Origin: a virus
DNA length: 25,738 bases
Direction: 5' to 3' (one strand)
IMG/VR virus record: IMGVR_UViG_3300042355_001510
Span: 1 to 25,738 of that record
The first letter of the stretch is position 1, and every line of letters begins with the position of its first letter. The position numbers were made by a program, and so were the translations under genes. Below the pieces are notes generated by a model. It saw only the letters and a program-made list of their open reading frames with translations, was not told the DNA's origin and did no database searches. Shown here one piece after another: positions 7,095 to 16,604 of the stretch.

Positions 7095-8318
7095 ATGGCT
7101 GACGCATCTCTTACGACTGCAACGTTCAACAAGGCTCTGAAGACGGTCTGGCCGCAGAAGCGGCTGACCAAGCTCTTGCTCGAGAAAAACGCGACCGCGG
7201 CGATGATCCCCATTCGCCCGTTCAAAGGCCTCATCATGCCGCTGGTCGTCCAGTACGGCATCCAGACCGGTCGCTCCGCGGTGTTCGGCACCGCGCTCGC
7301 CAACGGCACCGGCTCCAAGCAAGCGCAGTTCGTCATGTCCACCGCGAAGGACTACGCGAGCGGCGGCATCGAGGGCGAGGCCCTCTTCGCCATCGAGGAT
7401 GACGAGTCCCTGATCGCGAAGCTGGAGGAGGAGATGCAAGGCTCCTTCGACTCCCTCGATGAGAGCATCGGCGAGCACATCCACGGCGACGGCGCCGGCA
7501 ACCTGGGGCGCATCGCCTCGCTGGCCGCGGGCCCCCCGACCACCTTCACCCTGACCAACCCGTACGACGCGGTTCGGTTCTTCGTGGGGATGGTGCTCCA
7601 GGCCAACCCCAACCGCACCGGCAACAGCGGCACCCTGCGCGCCGGCACCGGCACCATCACCGCCGTCGACCACGACAACGGCGTCATCACCTACACGGCC
7701 AACGGTGGCTTCACCCCGGTGGTGAACGACTACGTCTACGTCGAGGGCGACTACGACGCGAAGATGAAGGGCTTCGAGGGGTGGAACCCCGAGACGGCGC
7801 CGACCTCCGGGGACAGCTTCCTCACCGTCGACCGGAGCGTGCACATCGGGCAGCTCGCCGGGCACCGCTACGACGCGAGCGCCTTCAACCCCATCGAGGG
7901 CATCAACAAGGCGCTGGCTCACGCCCGCGCGCTGAAGTGCCTCCCCACCGTGCTCTGCGTCAACCCGCTGGACGCGCACAACATCCGCCAGGACCTGGGG
8001 AACGCCGTGGTCTGGGACATCGTGAAGAGCCCCAACGACCCGAGCGTCAGCATCCAGACGGTCAAGTTCAGCCAGGGCGGGCGCATGCTCCGGATGTACG
8101 AGGACGAGAAGGCGCCCCGCGGCGTGGTGCGCGGCTTCGACCCGGCGAACATCGCCATCTACGCCCGCAACTCGATGTTCCCCGGGGTCCTCGACAAGGA
8201 CGGGAACAAGATCCGCGCGGACGCTTCGGCCGACGCCTACAAGTGGCGTCTGGGCTTCTACGCCCAGATCGGCTGCCAGCGCCCCAAGGATCTCCTCCGC
8301 ATCAAGATCGCGACCTGA
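7095..8318 (+). CDS. Major capsid (coat) protein
   Basis: The 407-residue protein follows the scaffold and has its own ribosome site (GGAG 7086-7089). Features typical of HK97-fold coats are an N-terminal helix (FNKALKTVWPQKRLTKLLLE), a basic/hydrophobic stretch with QYGIQTGRSAVFGTAL, a long acidic E-loop/spine-helix region (EGEALFAIEDDESLIAKLEE, then SIGEHIHGDGAGNLG), and an A-domain-like C-terminus with VLCVNPLDAHNIRQDLGN and DAYKWRLGFYAQIGCQRPKD. Residues ~175-225 (TGTITAVDHDNGVITYTANG) look like an inserted beta domain, common in P22-type coats. No cleavage signal or delta domain is evident. The call comes from position and pattern, without an alignment. Confidence 0.87.
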   Translation: MADASLTTATFNKALKTVWPQKRLTKLLLEKNATAAMIPIRPFKGLIMPLVVQYGIQTGRSAVFGTALANGTGSKQAQFVMSTAKDYASGGIEGEALFAIEDDESLIAKLEEEMQGSFDSLDESIGEHIHGDGAGNLGRIASLAAGPPTTFTLTNPYDAVRFFVGMVLQANPNRTGNSGTLRAGTGTITAVDHDNGVITYTANGGFTPVVNDYVYVEGDYDAKMKGFEGWNPETAPTSGDSFLTVDRSVHIGQLAGHRYDASAFNPIEGINKALAHARALKCLPTVLCVNPLDAHNIRQDLGNAVVWDIVKSPNDPSVSIQTVKFSQGGRMLRMYEDEKAPRGVVRGFDPANIAIYARNSMFPGVLDKDGNKIRADASADAYKWRLGFYAQIGCQRPKDLLRIKIAT

Positions 8319-8327
8319 GGAGGCACC

Positions 8328-9290
8328 ATGGGAACCGCAGGAATCCGTCGAGAAATCGCAGGCTGCAGCCCTTCCCAGGTGGAACTCTCCGCCAGGGTCC
8401 AAGGCGCAGCCAACAGCAACCCCAGCACCATCAAGGGCGCGACGAGCCAGGTCGCCAGCGTCACCCGCCTCGGCGTCGGCCGGTACCGGATCTTTCTGCG
8501 GGAGGCTTTCCCCCAGGCAGAGCAGGTACACGCCAGCGTCCAGGACACGAACTACGCCACGGCGGCCTCGAAGAAGGTCGCCAAGGTCATCACCCACAAC
8601 GTGAGCACCAGCGTCGCGGCCAGTCGCTACATCGACGTCGCGGTGCACGAGCCCAGCAACTTCGTCGCGGACGAGCTGACCGACCCGCTCGCCGCCGCCG
8701 CCGCCGGGCTCCGCGCGGCGACCGCCACCACCGTCGCGCCGCAGACCGTGCTGACGGCGGGCCTCCTCTCGGGTGGCCTCGCCGAGCTGCTGGCACGGCC
8801 CAGGAACGTGACCTTCACCACCGCGGGCGGCACCCCAGCGGACGCTCCGGCCACCGCGCTCATCACCGGCACCGACATCCACGGCGACCCGATGACGGAG
8901 ACCGTGAACATCGCCCAGACCGCGACCATCGCCAGCGGGGTCGAGGCCTTCCGGACCATCACGAGCATCGCCTTCGCCGCGGCCGAAGGCACCAACGCGA
9001 CCGTGTCCATCGGCTACGGCAACGCCTTCGGGCTGCGTCGCAAGGCCAAGACCCGGGCCGGCGCCGTGATGCGCGGCACCGAGATCTCCGCGGGCAGCGT
9101 CGTCACCAACGGCACGCTGGTCACGGCGGAGACCTCGCCGCCCAACGGCACCTACACCCCCAACGCGGCCCCCAACGGGACCAACGACTACGCCATCGCG
9201 TACGAGACCGATGGTGATGTGGACCTCACCAGCACCGAGTGGCTCCACATCGACATCACGCTCCGCAACACGGCCCAGGGGGTCTCGTGA
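8328..9290 (+). CDS. Head decoration/fibre-like structural protein
   Basis: This 320-residue protein has a GGAGG ribosome site directly before ATG 8328 and follows the coat gene, which suggests high expression. The N-terminus (TRLGVGRYRIFLREAFPQAE) and the repeated short strands rich in Thr, Ala and Val indicate a mostly beta protein. A segment ITGTDIHGDPMTETVNIAQT followed by VEAFRTITSIAF and VSIGYGNAFGL resembles a repeat found in capsid-associated phage proteins, where a D-x-x-G-N/D-P-x-T-E turn precedes a second strand. It may decorate the capsid lattice or form head fibres. The stop overlaps GTG 9287. The structural role is well supported; the exact role is not. Confidence 0.7.
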   Translation: MGTAGIRREIAGCSPSQVELSARVQGAANSNPSTIKGATSQVASVTRLGVGRYRIFLREAFPQAEQVHASVQDTNYATAASKKVAKVITHNVSTSVAASRYIDVAVHEPSNFVADELTDPLAAAAAGLRAATATTVAPQTVLTAGLLSGGLAELLARPRNVTFTTAGGTPADAPATALITGTDIHGDPMTETVNIAQTATIASGVEAFRTITSIAFAAAEGTNATVSIGYGNAFGLRRKAKTRAGAVMRGTEISAGSVVTNGTLVTAETSPPNGTYTPNAAPNGTNDYAIAYETDGDVDLTSTEWLHIDITLRNTAQGVS

Positions 9291-9502
9291 AGAAGTCCCT
9301 GGCTGACATGGTCCCGCCGAAGCCCGAGCCCTCGGGCAAGGTCGAGGCGGAGGACGACGGGGGCGACATGGCCCAGGCGAAGCTCGATGCGTTTGAGCGC
9401 CTGGCCAGGGCCCTCGGCCTCGACCCGAAAACCCTCGACTCCCAGGAGGGCGCCGAGGCCCTGGAGGAGATGATCGCGGTCTGCTCCTACGAGGAGGGCT
9501 GA
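9287..9502 (+). CDS. Small acidic protein after head genes
   Basis: The 71-residue product from GTG 9287 (overlapping the previous TGA) starts MKKSLADMVPPKPEPSGKVE. It has an acidic linker (EAEDDGGDM) and a helix LDAFERLARALGLDPKTLDS, ending in an acidic tail. Small acidic helical proteins at this place are common in phage head operons, where they can be minor head proteins or assembly helpers, but no family is recognised. The longer upstream frame is rejected because the coupled GTG explains the arrangement. Confidence 0.6.
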   Translation: MKKSLADMVPPKPEPSGKVEAEDDGGDMAQAKLDAFERLARALGLDPKTLDSQEGAEALEEMIAVCSYEEG

Positions 9503-9505
9503 CGC

Positions 9506-10282
9506 ATGCGCTACGCGCTCTTGAGCGATCTGGTGACGCGGACTCGGGCCCGGGTGGGCTACGAGAACAACCAGCACATCACCGACGCCGAGCTGAAGGC
9601 GGAACTCAAGAGCGCGGCGCGTGCCCTGCTGGACGTACTGCTGGAGATTCACGGCCCCGAGCCGTACCGCAAGACGGTCTCCCTCAACCTCACCGACGGG
9701 ATCTCCGTCTACGACCTGCCGACCTCCGTCAAGGAGGTGCTGGCGGTCTACTCCTGCGCCGCGGACCTGACCGGAGACGTCAGCCCGACCGTCGTCCCGC
9801 GCGGGAAACCTTACGCCGAACTGCGCCCCTTCGAGGAATGGGAGCGGGTGCAGCTCCTGAACCTGACCTTCACCGACCACGCGGGACTGCGCTGGCGCCT
9901 GGGGGGCGCCGAGGCGAGCGACAGCACGACGGACGACGACGTCGATCAGATCGAACTGCTCCCGGTGCCACGGACGCCCCCGTACGGGACCGTCTACCTC
10001 TCCGTCGTCCCGCACCCCGTCCAGGCCACGCTGACCGACGACAGCGACGTGCGACTGCTCGCGCCCAACAACGCGGACGAGTGGCTCATCGCCCGCGGCT
10101 GCGCCTACATCCGGACGAAAGAGAAGGACGACCCGAGCCCGTTCTACGCGCTCATGAGCGAGGTCGAGGGCCGCATTCGCGCCGCCCACGCCCGGCGCAC
10201 CACCAACGAGCCCCAGCGGATGCGCGGGCGCTCCGACCGTCGGCGCCTCCGCCCCGGTGACTACACGGACGGTGAGCCATGA
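9506..10282 (+). CDS. Head-to-tail adaptor protein
   Basis: This 258-residue protein starts MRYALLSDLVTRTRARVGYE and has an early helical bundle (DAELKAELKSAARALLDVLL) followed by a beta segment with a Y-D-L-P turn (DGISVYDLPTSVKEVLAVYS). It ends in a helical segment with GCAYIRTKEKDDP and a basic tail. The helix bundle, then the VYDLPxxVKEVLxV strand, then a C-terminal helix is the usual pattern of podovirus adaptors (T7 gp11 or P22 gp4 class), which form a ring under the portal and close the filled head. It lies between head genes and the nozzle-like protein. Start ATG 9506 follows the previous stop by three bases. Confidence 0.75.
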   Translation: MRYALLSDLVTRTRARVGYENNQHITDAELKAELKSAARALLDVLLEIHGPEPYRKTVSLNLTDGISVYDLPTSVKEVLAVYSCAADLTGDVSPTVVPRGKPYAELRPFEEWERVQLLNLTFTDHAGLRWRLGGAEASDSTTDDDVDQIELLPVPRTPPYGTVYLSVVPHPVQATLTDDSDVRLLAPNNADEWLIARGCAYIRTKEKDDPSPFYALMSEVEGRIRAAHARRTTNEPQRMRGRSDRRRLRPGDYTDGEP

Positions 10283-10590
10283 GCGGCGAGCGGCGGAACC
10301 TGGCCGGAGACCCCCGCGTCGATCAGGTCGGGCGCGAGCGAAGCGACGACCTCTCGGGCGAGCTCCGCCGGCGCTTCCCCCCGGGTGTGCTCCTGGAAGG
10401 CATCGCCTTCAAGGCGCTGGAGCGCCGCACGATCCCCCACGGGCTCAAGACGACGCCCCGCGGCGTGCTCCCGTCCGTCCCTCGCGGCGGCGCCACTCTG
10501 CTGGTGCAGATGGGCCTCACCGGGGATTCGGTGGTGCTGGAGAACGCCACCAGCAACGAGGCGACCTACGACCTGTGGGTGTACCTGTGA
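10279..10590 (+). CDS. Small tail-associated protein, 103 residues
   Basis: ATG 10279 overlaps the adaptor stop, and its TGA overlaps GTG 10587 of the tail protein. The first ~40 residues are charged. The second half reads RRTIPHGLKTTPRGVLPSVP, then GATLLVQMGL, VVLENATSNEATYDLWVYL. The order basic patch, HGL, turn, strand, then a final alternating strand ending in WVYL resembles a small beta module found in minor virion proteins of short-tailed phages. A tail or adaptor accessory role is likely from context only. Confidence 0.6.
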   Translation: MSGERRNLAGDPRVDQVGRERSDDLSGELRRRFPPGVLLEGIAFKALERRTIPHGLKTTPRGVLPSVPRGGATLLVQMGLTGDSVVLENATSNEATYDLWVYL

Positions 10591-13500
10591 GCCAGCAAGA
10601 ACAGGTGCTCGACCTCCCCATCGGCCGGAGCCTCGCCGAAGGGGTCGACCCCAAGCTGCTCCCGATGGGCGCAGCGGCGAAGCTCGAAAACTTCGAGGTC
10701 TTGCGCGGCGGCGGCATCACCAAGCGCAAGGGCTGGGGCCTGCGCCTGCGGCTCGAGGACTCCACCGACATCACGCCCCGCTACAAGGTCGAGGGCGACG
10801 GGACCACGCTCCGCGCCGTCTGTCCGTCCCCGGCCTCGGGCATCCCCCATCTCTACACCTACAGCGAAGGTCTCGACCTCTGGAGCGACCAGGACGACGT
10901 CTCCCCCTGCTCCGTCGAACGGCGCGGGCTCGTGGCCACCACGGACGTTCTTGCCTTCACGGACGTCGTCCCCTTCGGCTCCGGGGCCTTCCTCCTGGTG
11001 GTCTACGGCGCCCTCTCCAGCGATACCTTTTACAAGATCGTCGACGCCCGCACCGGCGCCACAATCCAGCAGGCGACTTCGCTCACCAGCGGCTTTTATT
11101 CGCGCACCGCCTGCGTCCAGATCAACAACGACGTCTGGGTTCTTTACAACCATCGGACGAACGGCTTCAGCGCGCGCAAAATCAGCGGCACCGACCTCAG
11201 CGAGACGATCGTCGTCCTCTCCGCCACCGCTGCCGCGCACTTCGACGCCAACCTCTACTCGCTCGCTGAGGTGGTCTTCGCCTACTCCACCGCGGCCTCG
11301 TCCACGCTGCGCTTCGGGCGCATCGCCAACGCGACCGCCACGGTCAGCGTGACCGGGAACTACGCCGCCGGCGGCACCGTCGAAAACATCGGCGTCTGCG
11401 GCAACGCGACCGTGGGGGTGCAGGCGATCTATCACGAGGGCGCCGCCCACGACGTGAGGGTGATCCGGATGCTGGCCAACCTCAGCGGCACCAGCGGCGG
11501 CCCTTACACCCTCGAAGCGACGCCCGCGTTCTGGTCTCCCGGGGTCGCCATCGCGATGAACGGCACCACGACCTGCTGCGCCTACGAGGTGGCGGCGACG
11601 GCCCAAGATCGCGGCCGGGTGCAATACAAGGAAGTCGACTCCGGCGGCTCTGTCGTCAATCCCCGCAACGCTCACCGCTGCTGCCTCGCCTCGGGCTTGC
11701 ACCTGATTCAGGGCAGGATCTACGGGCTGGTCGTGGCCTGGCAGGATTGTCTTGCCCAGGTCAACAACGCGGAAAGCGGCCTCGTCTCCGGGCTGACGTC
11801 TGTGGAGTACACCGCAGGTACCGGCATCACCGACAGCACCACGGGCTCCGGGCCGGTGTCGCACGTCGCCCTCGTCTGCTTCAACGACCCGGACTCCTCG
11901 ATCCTTACCTTCGCCGCCAAAGCCGGCACGATCAACGCGACCAAGACCTTCGGCCAGTACGTGCCGAAGATGTGGCCCATCCTCAGCGACGAGCTGCGAT
12001 GGGTGGCGCCGCTCATCACCTACGACCCGGGCCGCCCGCTGCGCCTGGAGCAGCTCACCCTCGACTGGTCGCCGCGCCAGGGGCCCAACCTCCACAGCGC
12101 GCTTCCTCGCCCGCTGTACGTGCTGGGGGGCGGCCTCGTCAGCAGCGGCGACGGGACCAGCAACGCGGAATTCTCCTTCCTCCAGGGCCCCACCTGGGGC
12201 GAGCCATCGTTCACCTTCGGTGGTGACCTCGCCTCGTCCCCCACGGGGGTCACGTACCTCTACCGGGCGCGCTACGAATGGTACGACGACGCGGGCCTGC
12301 TTCACGTCTCGCCCTGGTCTCCTGACCTGGCCATCACGCTGATCGACGCGGCTTCGGGCGGCTGGGATATCGGCCTGGTTTTCACCTGCACCCAGATCTC
12401 CCGGCGCGGGCGCCTGCGCTTCGGCCTGGGACGGCAGCCGAAGATCGCGATCTACCGCAGCGCTGGCAACTCCATCACCCTCAGCGGTGACGTTGTGTAC
12501 TACCGGCTGCGAGAGTGGGACGCGCTCCCCACCAACAACACCTCGCTCTTTTCGACAACGTTCACCGACGACAGCGACGACGCCGATCTTCTGGCCCGGG
12601 GCTTCGGCCAGGAGGTTGCCCCCCGCGGGCTTCTCGCTCCGATCTGTCCCCCGGCGAGCATCCACCTATGCCTGCACCGCGGGCGCCTGTGGCTCGCCAG
12701 CGCGGAGACGGGGCGTGACCTGTGGGCCTCGCGTCAGCTCACCCGCGGCGAGCAGCCCGTGTTCCCGCCAGAGCTTCAGGTCACCCTGGCCGACAGCCCC
12801 GACCGCCTCACCGCGCTCGCCAGCCTCGATGACAAGCTGGTCTGCTTCACCACCGGGCGGATCTATTACCTCGTGGGCGAGGGCCCTGCCGACAACGGCA
12901 CCGGCGAGTTCTGGCCGGCGCCCTGGCTGGTAACGGCGCAACACGGATGCCTCGACAGCCGGAGCCTTGTCACGACCCCCGAGGGCGTCTTCTTCCAGAC
13001 GTCGGCCGGGATCGCGCTGCTCACCCGGAACCTCACCGTCTCGCTCGTGGGCGAGGCGATCCGGGACCTCACCGACGAGCGGCCGACCTGCCTCGGCGCG
13101 GTCCACGACCCGAAGCGGTCGCGGGTGGTCTGGCTCTTCGCCAACGCCGACGGGGAAACCGTGGGCGCGGTCTACGACTACCTTCACCAGACCTGGAGCC
13201 GTCAGGACACGGCGATGGCGTCGGAGCTGTTCGGCATCGCGCTCTGGCAGGACCTCCTGGTGGTGACCGCTGACGAGCTGCTCCGCGCCGAGGGCGAGCC
13301 CGGCAACCCGGACGACCGTGGCCAGGATGTCGCGGGGGATCCCTCGTGGGTGACGGGGGTCTACGAGACGCCCTGGATCTGCCCCCAGGGGCCCGGCGCT
13401 TACCAGCGCCACCGGCGCCTGGTGCTGCTCGGAGAGAAGCTCAGCGGGTGCTCGCTGCGCGTCGACATCTACCTCGACTTCGACGCCGCGACGGTCAAGC

Positions 13501-13754
13501 AAACGCACACGCTTGACCTCCAGGCGGCGTCGACGATCACGGGCCTCCCGCTGGTCCGGTACGAGGTGCCCCTCACGATTCAGGCCAGCCAGGCGATCAA
13601 AGTTCGGCTGACCGACCTGCCCCCCGACGCGAGCGAGCCGCCTGCGGGCGTCGAGCCACGGGTGGGCGTGTCGTTGCAGCGCATGGCGTTGGAATTCGTG
13701 CCGGAACGGGGGACGCCCCGCCTTCCGGCTCTCAACCGCGGCGGAGGTGGATGA
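10587..13754 (+). CDS. Tail nozzle / DNA-stabilisation protein (beta-propeller type)
   Basis: This 1055-residue protein is the largest gene product. The N-terminus contains GVDPKLLPMG, then LENFEVLRGGGITKRKGWG, the typical opening of podovirus nozzle or stabilisation proteins (T7 gp12 or P22 gp10 class). The middle is made of repeated short strands. Residues from about 748 (DKLVCFTTGRIYYLVGEGP) through QHGCLDSRSLVTTPEGVFFQ to IALLTRNLTVSLVGEAIRDL carry the conserved cysteine/Ser-Arg-Ser and F-F-Q blade signature of this family. These proteins form a hexameric tube that closes the tail and plugs the DNA. GTG 10587 is chosen by overlap with the previous stop; the frame open to 10257 is shadow. 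It is larger than typical T7 gp12, with extra N-terminal beta repeats. Confidence 0.82.
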   Translation: MSQQEQVLDLPIGRSLAEGVDPKLLPMGAAAKLENFEVLRGGGITKRKGWGLRLRLEDSTDITPRYKVEGDGTTLRAVCPSPASGIPHLYTYSEGLDLWSDQDDVSPCSVERRGLVATTDVLAFTDVVPFGSGAFLLVVYGALSSDTFYKIVDARTGATIQQATSLTSGFYSRTACVQINNDVWVLYNHRTNGFSARKISGTDLSETIVVLSATAAAHFDANLYSLAEVVFAYSTAASSTLRFGRIANATATVSVTGNYAAGGTVENIGVCGNATVGVQAIYHEGAAHDVRVIRMLANLSGTSGGPYTLEATPAFWSPGVAIAMNGTTTCCAYEVAATAQDRGRVQYKEVDSGGSVVNPRNAHRCCLASGLHLIQGRIYGLVVAWQDCLAQVNNAESGLVSGLTSVEYTAGTGITDSTTGSGPVSHVALVCFNDPDSSILTFAAKAGTINATKTFGQYVPKMWPILSDELRWVAPLITYDPGRPLRLEQLTLDWSPRQGPNLHSALPRPLYVLGGGLVSSGDGTSNAEFSFLQGPTWGEPSFTFGGDLASSPTGVTYLYRARYEWYDDAGLLHVSPWSPDLAITLIDAASGGWDIGLVFTCTQISRRGRLRFGLGRQPKIAIYRSAGNSITLSGDVVYYRLREWDALPTNNTSLFSTTFTDDSDDADLLARGFGQEVAPRGLLAPICPPASIHLCLHRGRLWLASAETGRDLWASRQLTRGEQPVFPPELQVTLADSPDRLTALASLDDKLVCFTTGRIYYLVGEGPADNGTGEFWPAPWLVTAQHGCLDSRSLVTTPEGVFFQTSAGIALLTRNLTVSLVGEAIRDLTDERPTCLGAVHDPKRSRVVWLFANADGETVGAVYDYLHQTWSRQDTAMASELFGIALWQDLLVVTADELLRAEGEPGNPDDRGQDVAGDPSWVTGVYETPWICPQGPGAYQRHRRLVLLGEKLSGCSLRVDIYLDFDAATVKQTHTLDLQAASTITGLPLVRYEVPLTIQASQAIKVRLTDLPPDASEPPAGVEPRVGVSLQRMALEFVPERGTPRLPALNRGGGG

Positions 13755-14764
13755 TGGCGAGTGGAGCAGACTGGGGCTCAGGGATCGGCACGGTCGCCGG
13801 CGGCGGCATCGGCGCCTTCTTCGGCGGGCCGATGGGCGCCGGGGTTGGCATGGGCGCCGGTGGCATGATCGGCGGCCTCATCGGCGGCGGCTTCGACGAG
13901 GAAGAAGGCGGCCCTCCGCCCGTCTACGTCGACCCCGCGCTGTACACGACCCCCGGCTACGACCAGTACCTGCAGGGCATCGGGCAGCAGCAGGACTACT
14001 TCGGCGGGCGCGCGGCCCCGGTCATGGACTGGTCGATGGCCAACCAGGACCGGGCCTACGGGCTCGAAGCCCGCGGCATCCAGGGCGAGGCGGCGCAGAG
14101 CTACCGCGACGTCCTCGCCGGCAAGACCCCCTCGCTCGCTGACCTGCAGATGCGCCAGGGCCTGGCCCAGGCCTCGACGCAGGCGGCGCAGCAGGCGGCG
14201 AGCACCCGTGGCGGCGGCGGCGCGGCGCTCCTGGCCAACCAGGAGGCGATGCGAATGGGCTCGGCCAACGCGGCGCAGGCCTCGACGCAGGGGGCGATGC
14301 TCCGCGCCCAGGAGGTGGCCGCCGCTCGAGCGGGGCTGCTTCAGTCGGGCACCCAGATGCGTGGCCAGGACAACGACATGCGGGGCCAGAGCCAGGGCCA
14401 GACGCAGATGATCGCGGCCAACGAGGCGCAGCAACGCGCCCAGAACGACGCGATGATTCGAAGCCTGGAGCAGGGCCGCCTTGCCGCGCTGGCGGGGCAG
14501 CAGGGAGCGAAAAGCCAGTACGCCAGCGACGTGATCGCGGGGCAGTCGGGCAACCAGGGAGCCTCCCTGCAAATGCAGCAAATGGCGCAGAGCCAACGCA
14601 ACCGCGACCAAGACTACCAGCGCCAGCTCGCGGGCGGCGTGCTGCAACAGGGCGGCTCGCTGGCGGCGATGGGCATGACCCAGGGAACCGGCGGGGGCGC
14701 CGCGCCGACGCAGGGCGAATGGGACAGCGCGTGGGACTCCTCGGGCGGAAAGAAGTGGTGGTGA
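13754..14764 (+). CDS. Gly-zipper, Gln/Ala-rich virion protein; ejection candidate
   Basis: This is a 336-residue product. Residues 8-46 form a hydrophobic glycine zipper (GIGTVAGGGIGAFFGG, then GAGVGMGAGGMIGGLIGGG), able to pack as membrane helices. It is followed by an acidic/Pro linker and a long Gln/Ala-rich helical region (QGLAQASTQAAQQAAST; QMQQMAQSQRNRDQDYQRQ). Such Gln/Ala-rich proteins between the nozzle and the larger internal proteins are typical ejection proteins of short-tailed phages (P22 gp7 or T7 gp14 class), released into the envelope to build a DNA conduit. ATG 13754 is six bases after GGAGG (13743-13747); the overlapping ATG 13751 would leave only three bases. The role is inferred from composition and order. 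Confidence 0.7.
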   Translation: MASGADWGSGIGTVAGGGIGAFFGGPMGAGVGMGAGGMIGGLIGGGFDEEEGGPPPVYVDPALYTTPGYDQYLQGIGQQQDYFGGRAAPVMDWSMANQDRAYGLEARGIQGEAAQSYRDVLAGKTPSLADLQMRQGLAQASTQAAQQAASTRGGGGAALLANQEAMRMGSANAAQASTQGAMLRAQEVAAARAGLLQSGTQMRGQDNDMRGQSQGQTQMIAANEAQQRAQNDAMIRSLEQGRLAALAGQQGAKSQYASDVIAGQSGNQGASLQMQQMAQSQRNRDQDYQRQLAGGVLQQGGSLAAMGMTQGTGGGAAPTQGEWDSAWDSSGGKKWW

Positions 14765-14768
14765 CGCG

Positions 14769-16604
14769 ATGCCTGGACCTCTCGACTTCGGCCTCTCGGG
14801 TGGGCTGGCGGGGAGCTACCTCCCTCGCCTCCCGGCGGCGCCCGTTCCCCAGGCCCCCCAGGGGCGCTTCCTCGTGCCCGCGCCGCCCCTGGAGATGGCT
14901 TTGCCGGCCCCGCCGTCGATCCCTGTGGACCCGGCTGCGCTAGAGGCCGCCGAGCGTCAGCGCCTGCGCTTCTTCCCCCAGGGTGACCCCAACGCCAGCG
15001 GCCTCCCCCCGGGGCCGTCTGCGCCCGCGTGGACGCCCCCGCTCTCGGCGCAGCTCGCCCCCGCAGGCCTGGCCCCCAAGACGCCGCAGTTCGCGCCGCC
15101 GACGCTGGGCTTCGGCTCGGCGATGAACGACAAGGGCGTCGTCTCCACCGCGGTCAACCCCACCAAGATCGTGACGGGCACCCCCGGCGCTCCGGGCCCC
15201 ACCGGGGGAGCTCCAACGGGGCAGTCCAACCCCTTCCTCGACAGCTACAACAACCTCCTCAGCGCCCAGCAAGCGGCGCTCCTTCGCCCGCAGCCGCAGG
15301 GGCGCTTCGTGCGTCCTCCGGCGCCGGAGCCGCTCGTGCGCCTCGGGGGGCTCCAGAAGGAAGCCGGCGCCATCGAAGAGGCGAGCGCGCGGGGCGAGCG
15401 GGACGTGACCTTCCGCCGGGCCGACCGCGGCATGGACCTCGCCGAAGAGCGCATGCGCGGCGTCGAGGAAGAGGCCCGTCTCATGGCGGAGCGCGAGGCG
15501 AAGCTCGCCCCCATCCGCGACCAGCTCACCCAGATCCAGCAGGACGTGGCCGCCGGCACCATCGACCCGGACCGCCTCTGGAACAAGGCCAGCGACGGCA
15601 AGCGGGCGGGCTTCATGGTGGGGGCCATCATGGCGGGCCTGGGCCAGTCGATGGCAGGTCGAGGGGGGCAGCCCAACGCGGCGATGCAGACGCTGTTCAC
15701 GCTCATGGACCGGGACAACAGCGCGCAACAGCTCGCCCAGCAGGCGCGCGGCCAGAAGGCGGGCGAGCTGGCCCAGATCTACAAGCAGACCCTCGACCTC
15801 ACCGGCAGCCAGCAAGCCGGCGTCCACGCCGCGAACCTGGCCAAGCTGGACGCCATGGAGCGGCAGTTCGAGGCGGAATACGAGCAGCTTCGGGCGCGAA
15901 TGCCGGTGGGCGGCAGCAAGCGCGACCCGCTCACGGGGCAACCCGTCGAGACGACGATGCTCGACCTCCGCCTCGAAGGCGCCGTCAACCAGATCCGGCA
16001 GCGCCGCGCCCAGGAAGACCTCGCGCTCCAGGCGCAGATCGCGGCGGCAACGAAGCCCGTCGGGGTCGGTGGTGGCGGAAACAATCGCGCCAAGCTCCTG
16101 GGGCAGATCGCCGACCTGGAGAAGAAGAAGCTCGACGCGGCCAACGAGGCGGCGAAGGCGGGTCGCGAGGCCAACAAGGACCAGCCCGGCGCCGTGTTCG
16201 TGGGTGGCCAGAAGCTCCAGATCGACCCGAACGCACCGAAAGAGGCGGCGTTTGAGGCGCAGAAGAAGCTAAACATGGCCGAGCAAGGGCTGGCCACCAT
16301 CGACAACGTCGAGGCGAGGCTCCGCGCCGCGCCCGCCGCTGGCTACCTGGAGAAGGGAGCGCGTCTCGTGGGTCTCGACCGCGTTGCTGGAGCCCTGGCG
16401 GACGAGGGGCGCGTCATCGGCGCCGACGACGTAACGGGCCTCAAATCCCAGCTCTCCGGCGCCGGTGTGCCGTCGGAGACGCAGGCGCGGCTCTTCCAGC
16501 AGATGCTCGGCGGTGGCCCTGGCGCGCTGGTGGCTACACAAGAGATCCGTCGCGCGCTCAACAGCGCGCGCCAGATCACCGTACAGAACCTCGGGGTGAA
16601 GTGA
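14769..16604 (+). CDS. Internal virion/ejection protein, coiled-coil
   Basis: The 611-residue product has a Pro-rich disordered N-terminal third (residues 1-180). It continues with long charged helices (MDLAEERMRGVEEEARLMAE; QLTQIQQDV) and a short hydrophobic Gly-rich helix (FMVGAIMAGLGQSMAGRGG, about residue 280-298). A second long helical region follows (LGQIADLEKKKLDAANEA), then a helical C-terminus ending RRALNSARQITVQNLGVK. There is no enzymatic motif. Length, helical composition and neighbours suit the second internal protein of a podovirus (P22 gp20-like class), expelled with DNA. ATG 14769 follows the previous stop by four bases. Confidence 0.68.
   Translation: MPGPLDFGLSGGLAGSYLPRLPAAPVPQAPQGRFLVPAPPLEMALPAPPSIPVDPAALEAAERQRLRFFPQGDPNASGLPPGPSAPAWTPPLSAQLAPAGLAPKTPQFAPPTLGFGSAMNDKGVVSTAVNPTKIVTGTPGAPGPTGGAPTGQSNPFLDSYNNLLSAQQAALLRPQPQGRFVRPPAPEPLVRLGGLQKEAGAIEEASARGERDVTFRRADRGMDLAEERMRGVEEEARLMAEREAKLAPIRDQLTQIQQDVAAGTIDPDRLWNKASDGKRAGFMVGAIMAGLGQSMAGRGGQPNAAMQTLFTLMDRDNSAQQLAQQARGQKAGELAQIYKQTLDLTGSQQAGVHAANLAKLDAMERQFEAEYEQLRARMPVGGSKRDPLTGQPVETTMLDLRLEGAVNQIRQRRAQEDLALQAQIAAATKPVGVGGGGNNRAKLLGQIADLEKKKLDAANEAAKAGREANKDQPGAVFVGGQKLQIDPNAPKEAAFEAQKKLNMAEQGLATIDNVEARLRAAPAAGYLEKGARLVGLDRVAGALADEGRVIGADDVTGLKSQLSGAGVPSETQARLFQQMLGGGPGALVATQEIRRALNSARQITVQNLGVK

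Noticed and set aside
5907-9248. Long minus-strand open frame of over 1100 residues
   Set aside because: It lies antisense to portal, scaffold, coat and decoration genes that have family features and ribosome sites; GC-rich DNA opens antisense frames.
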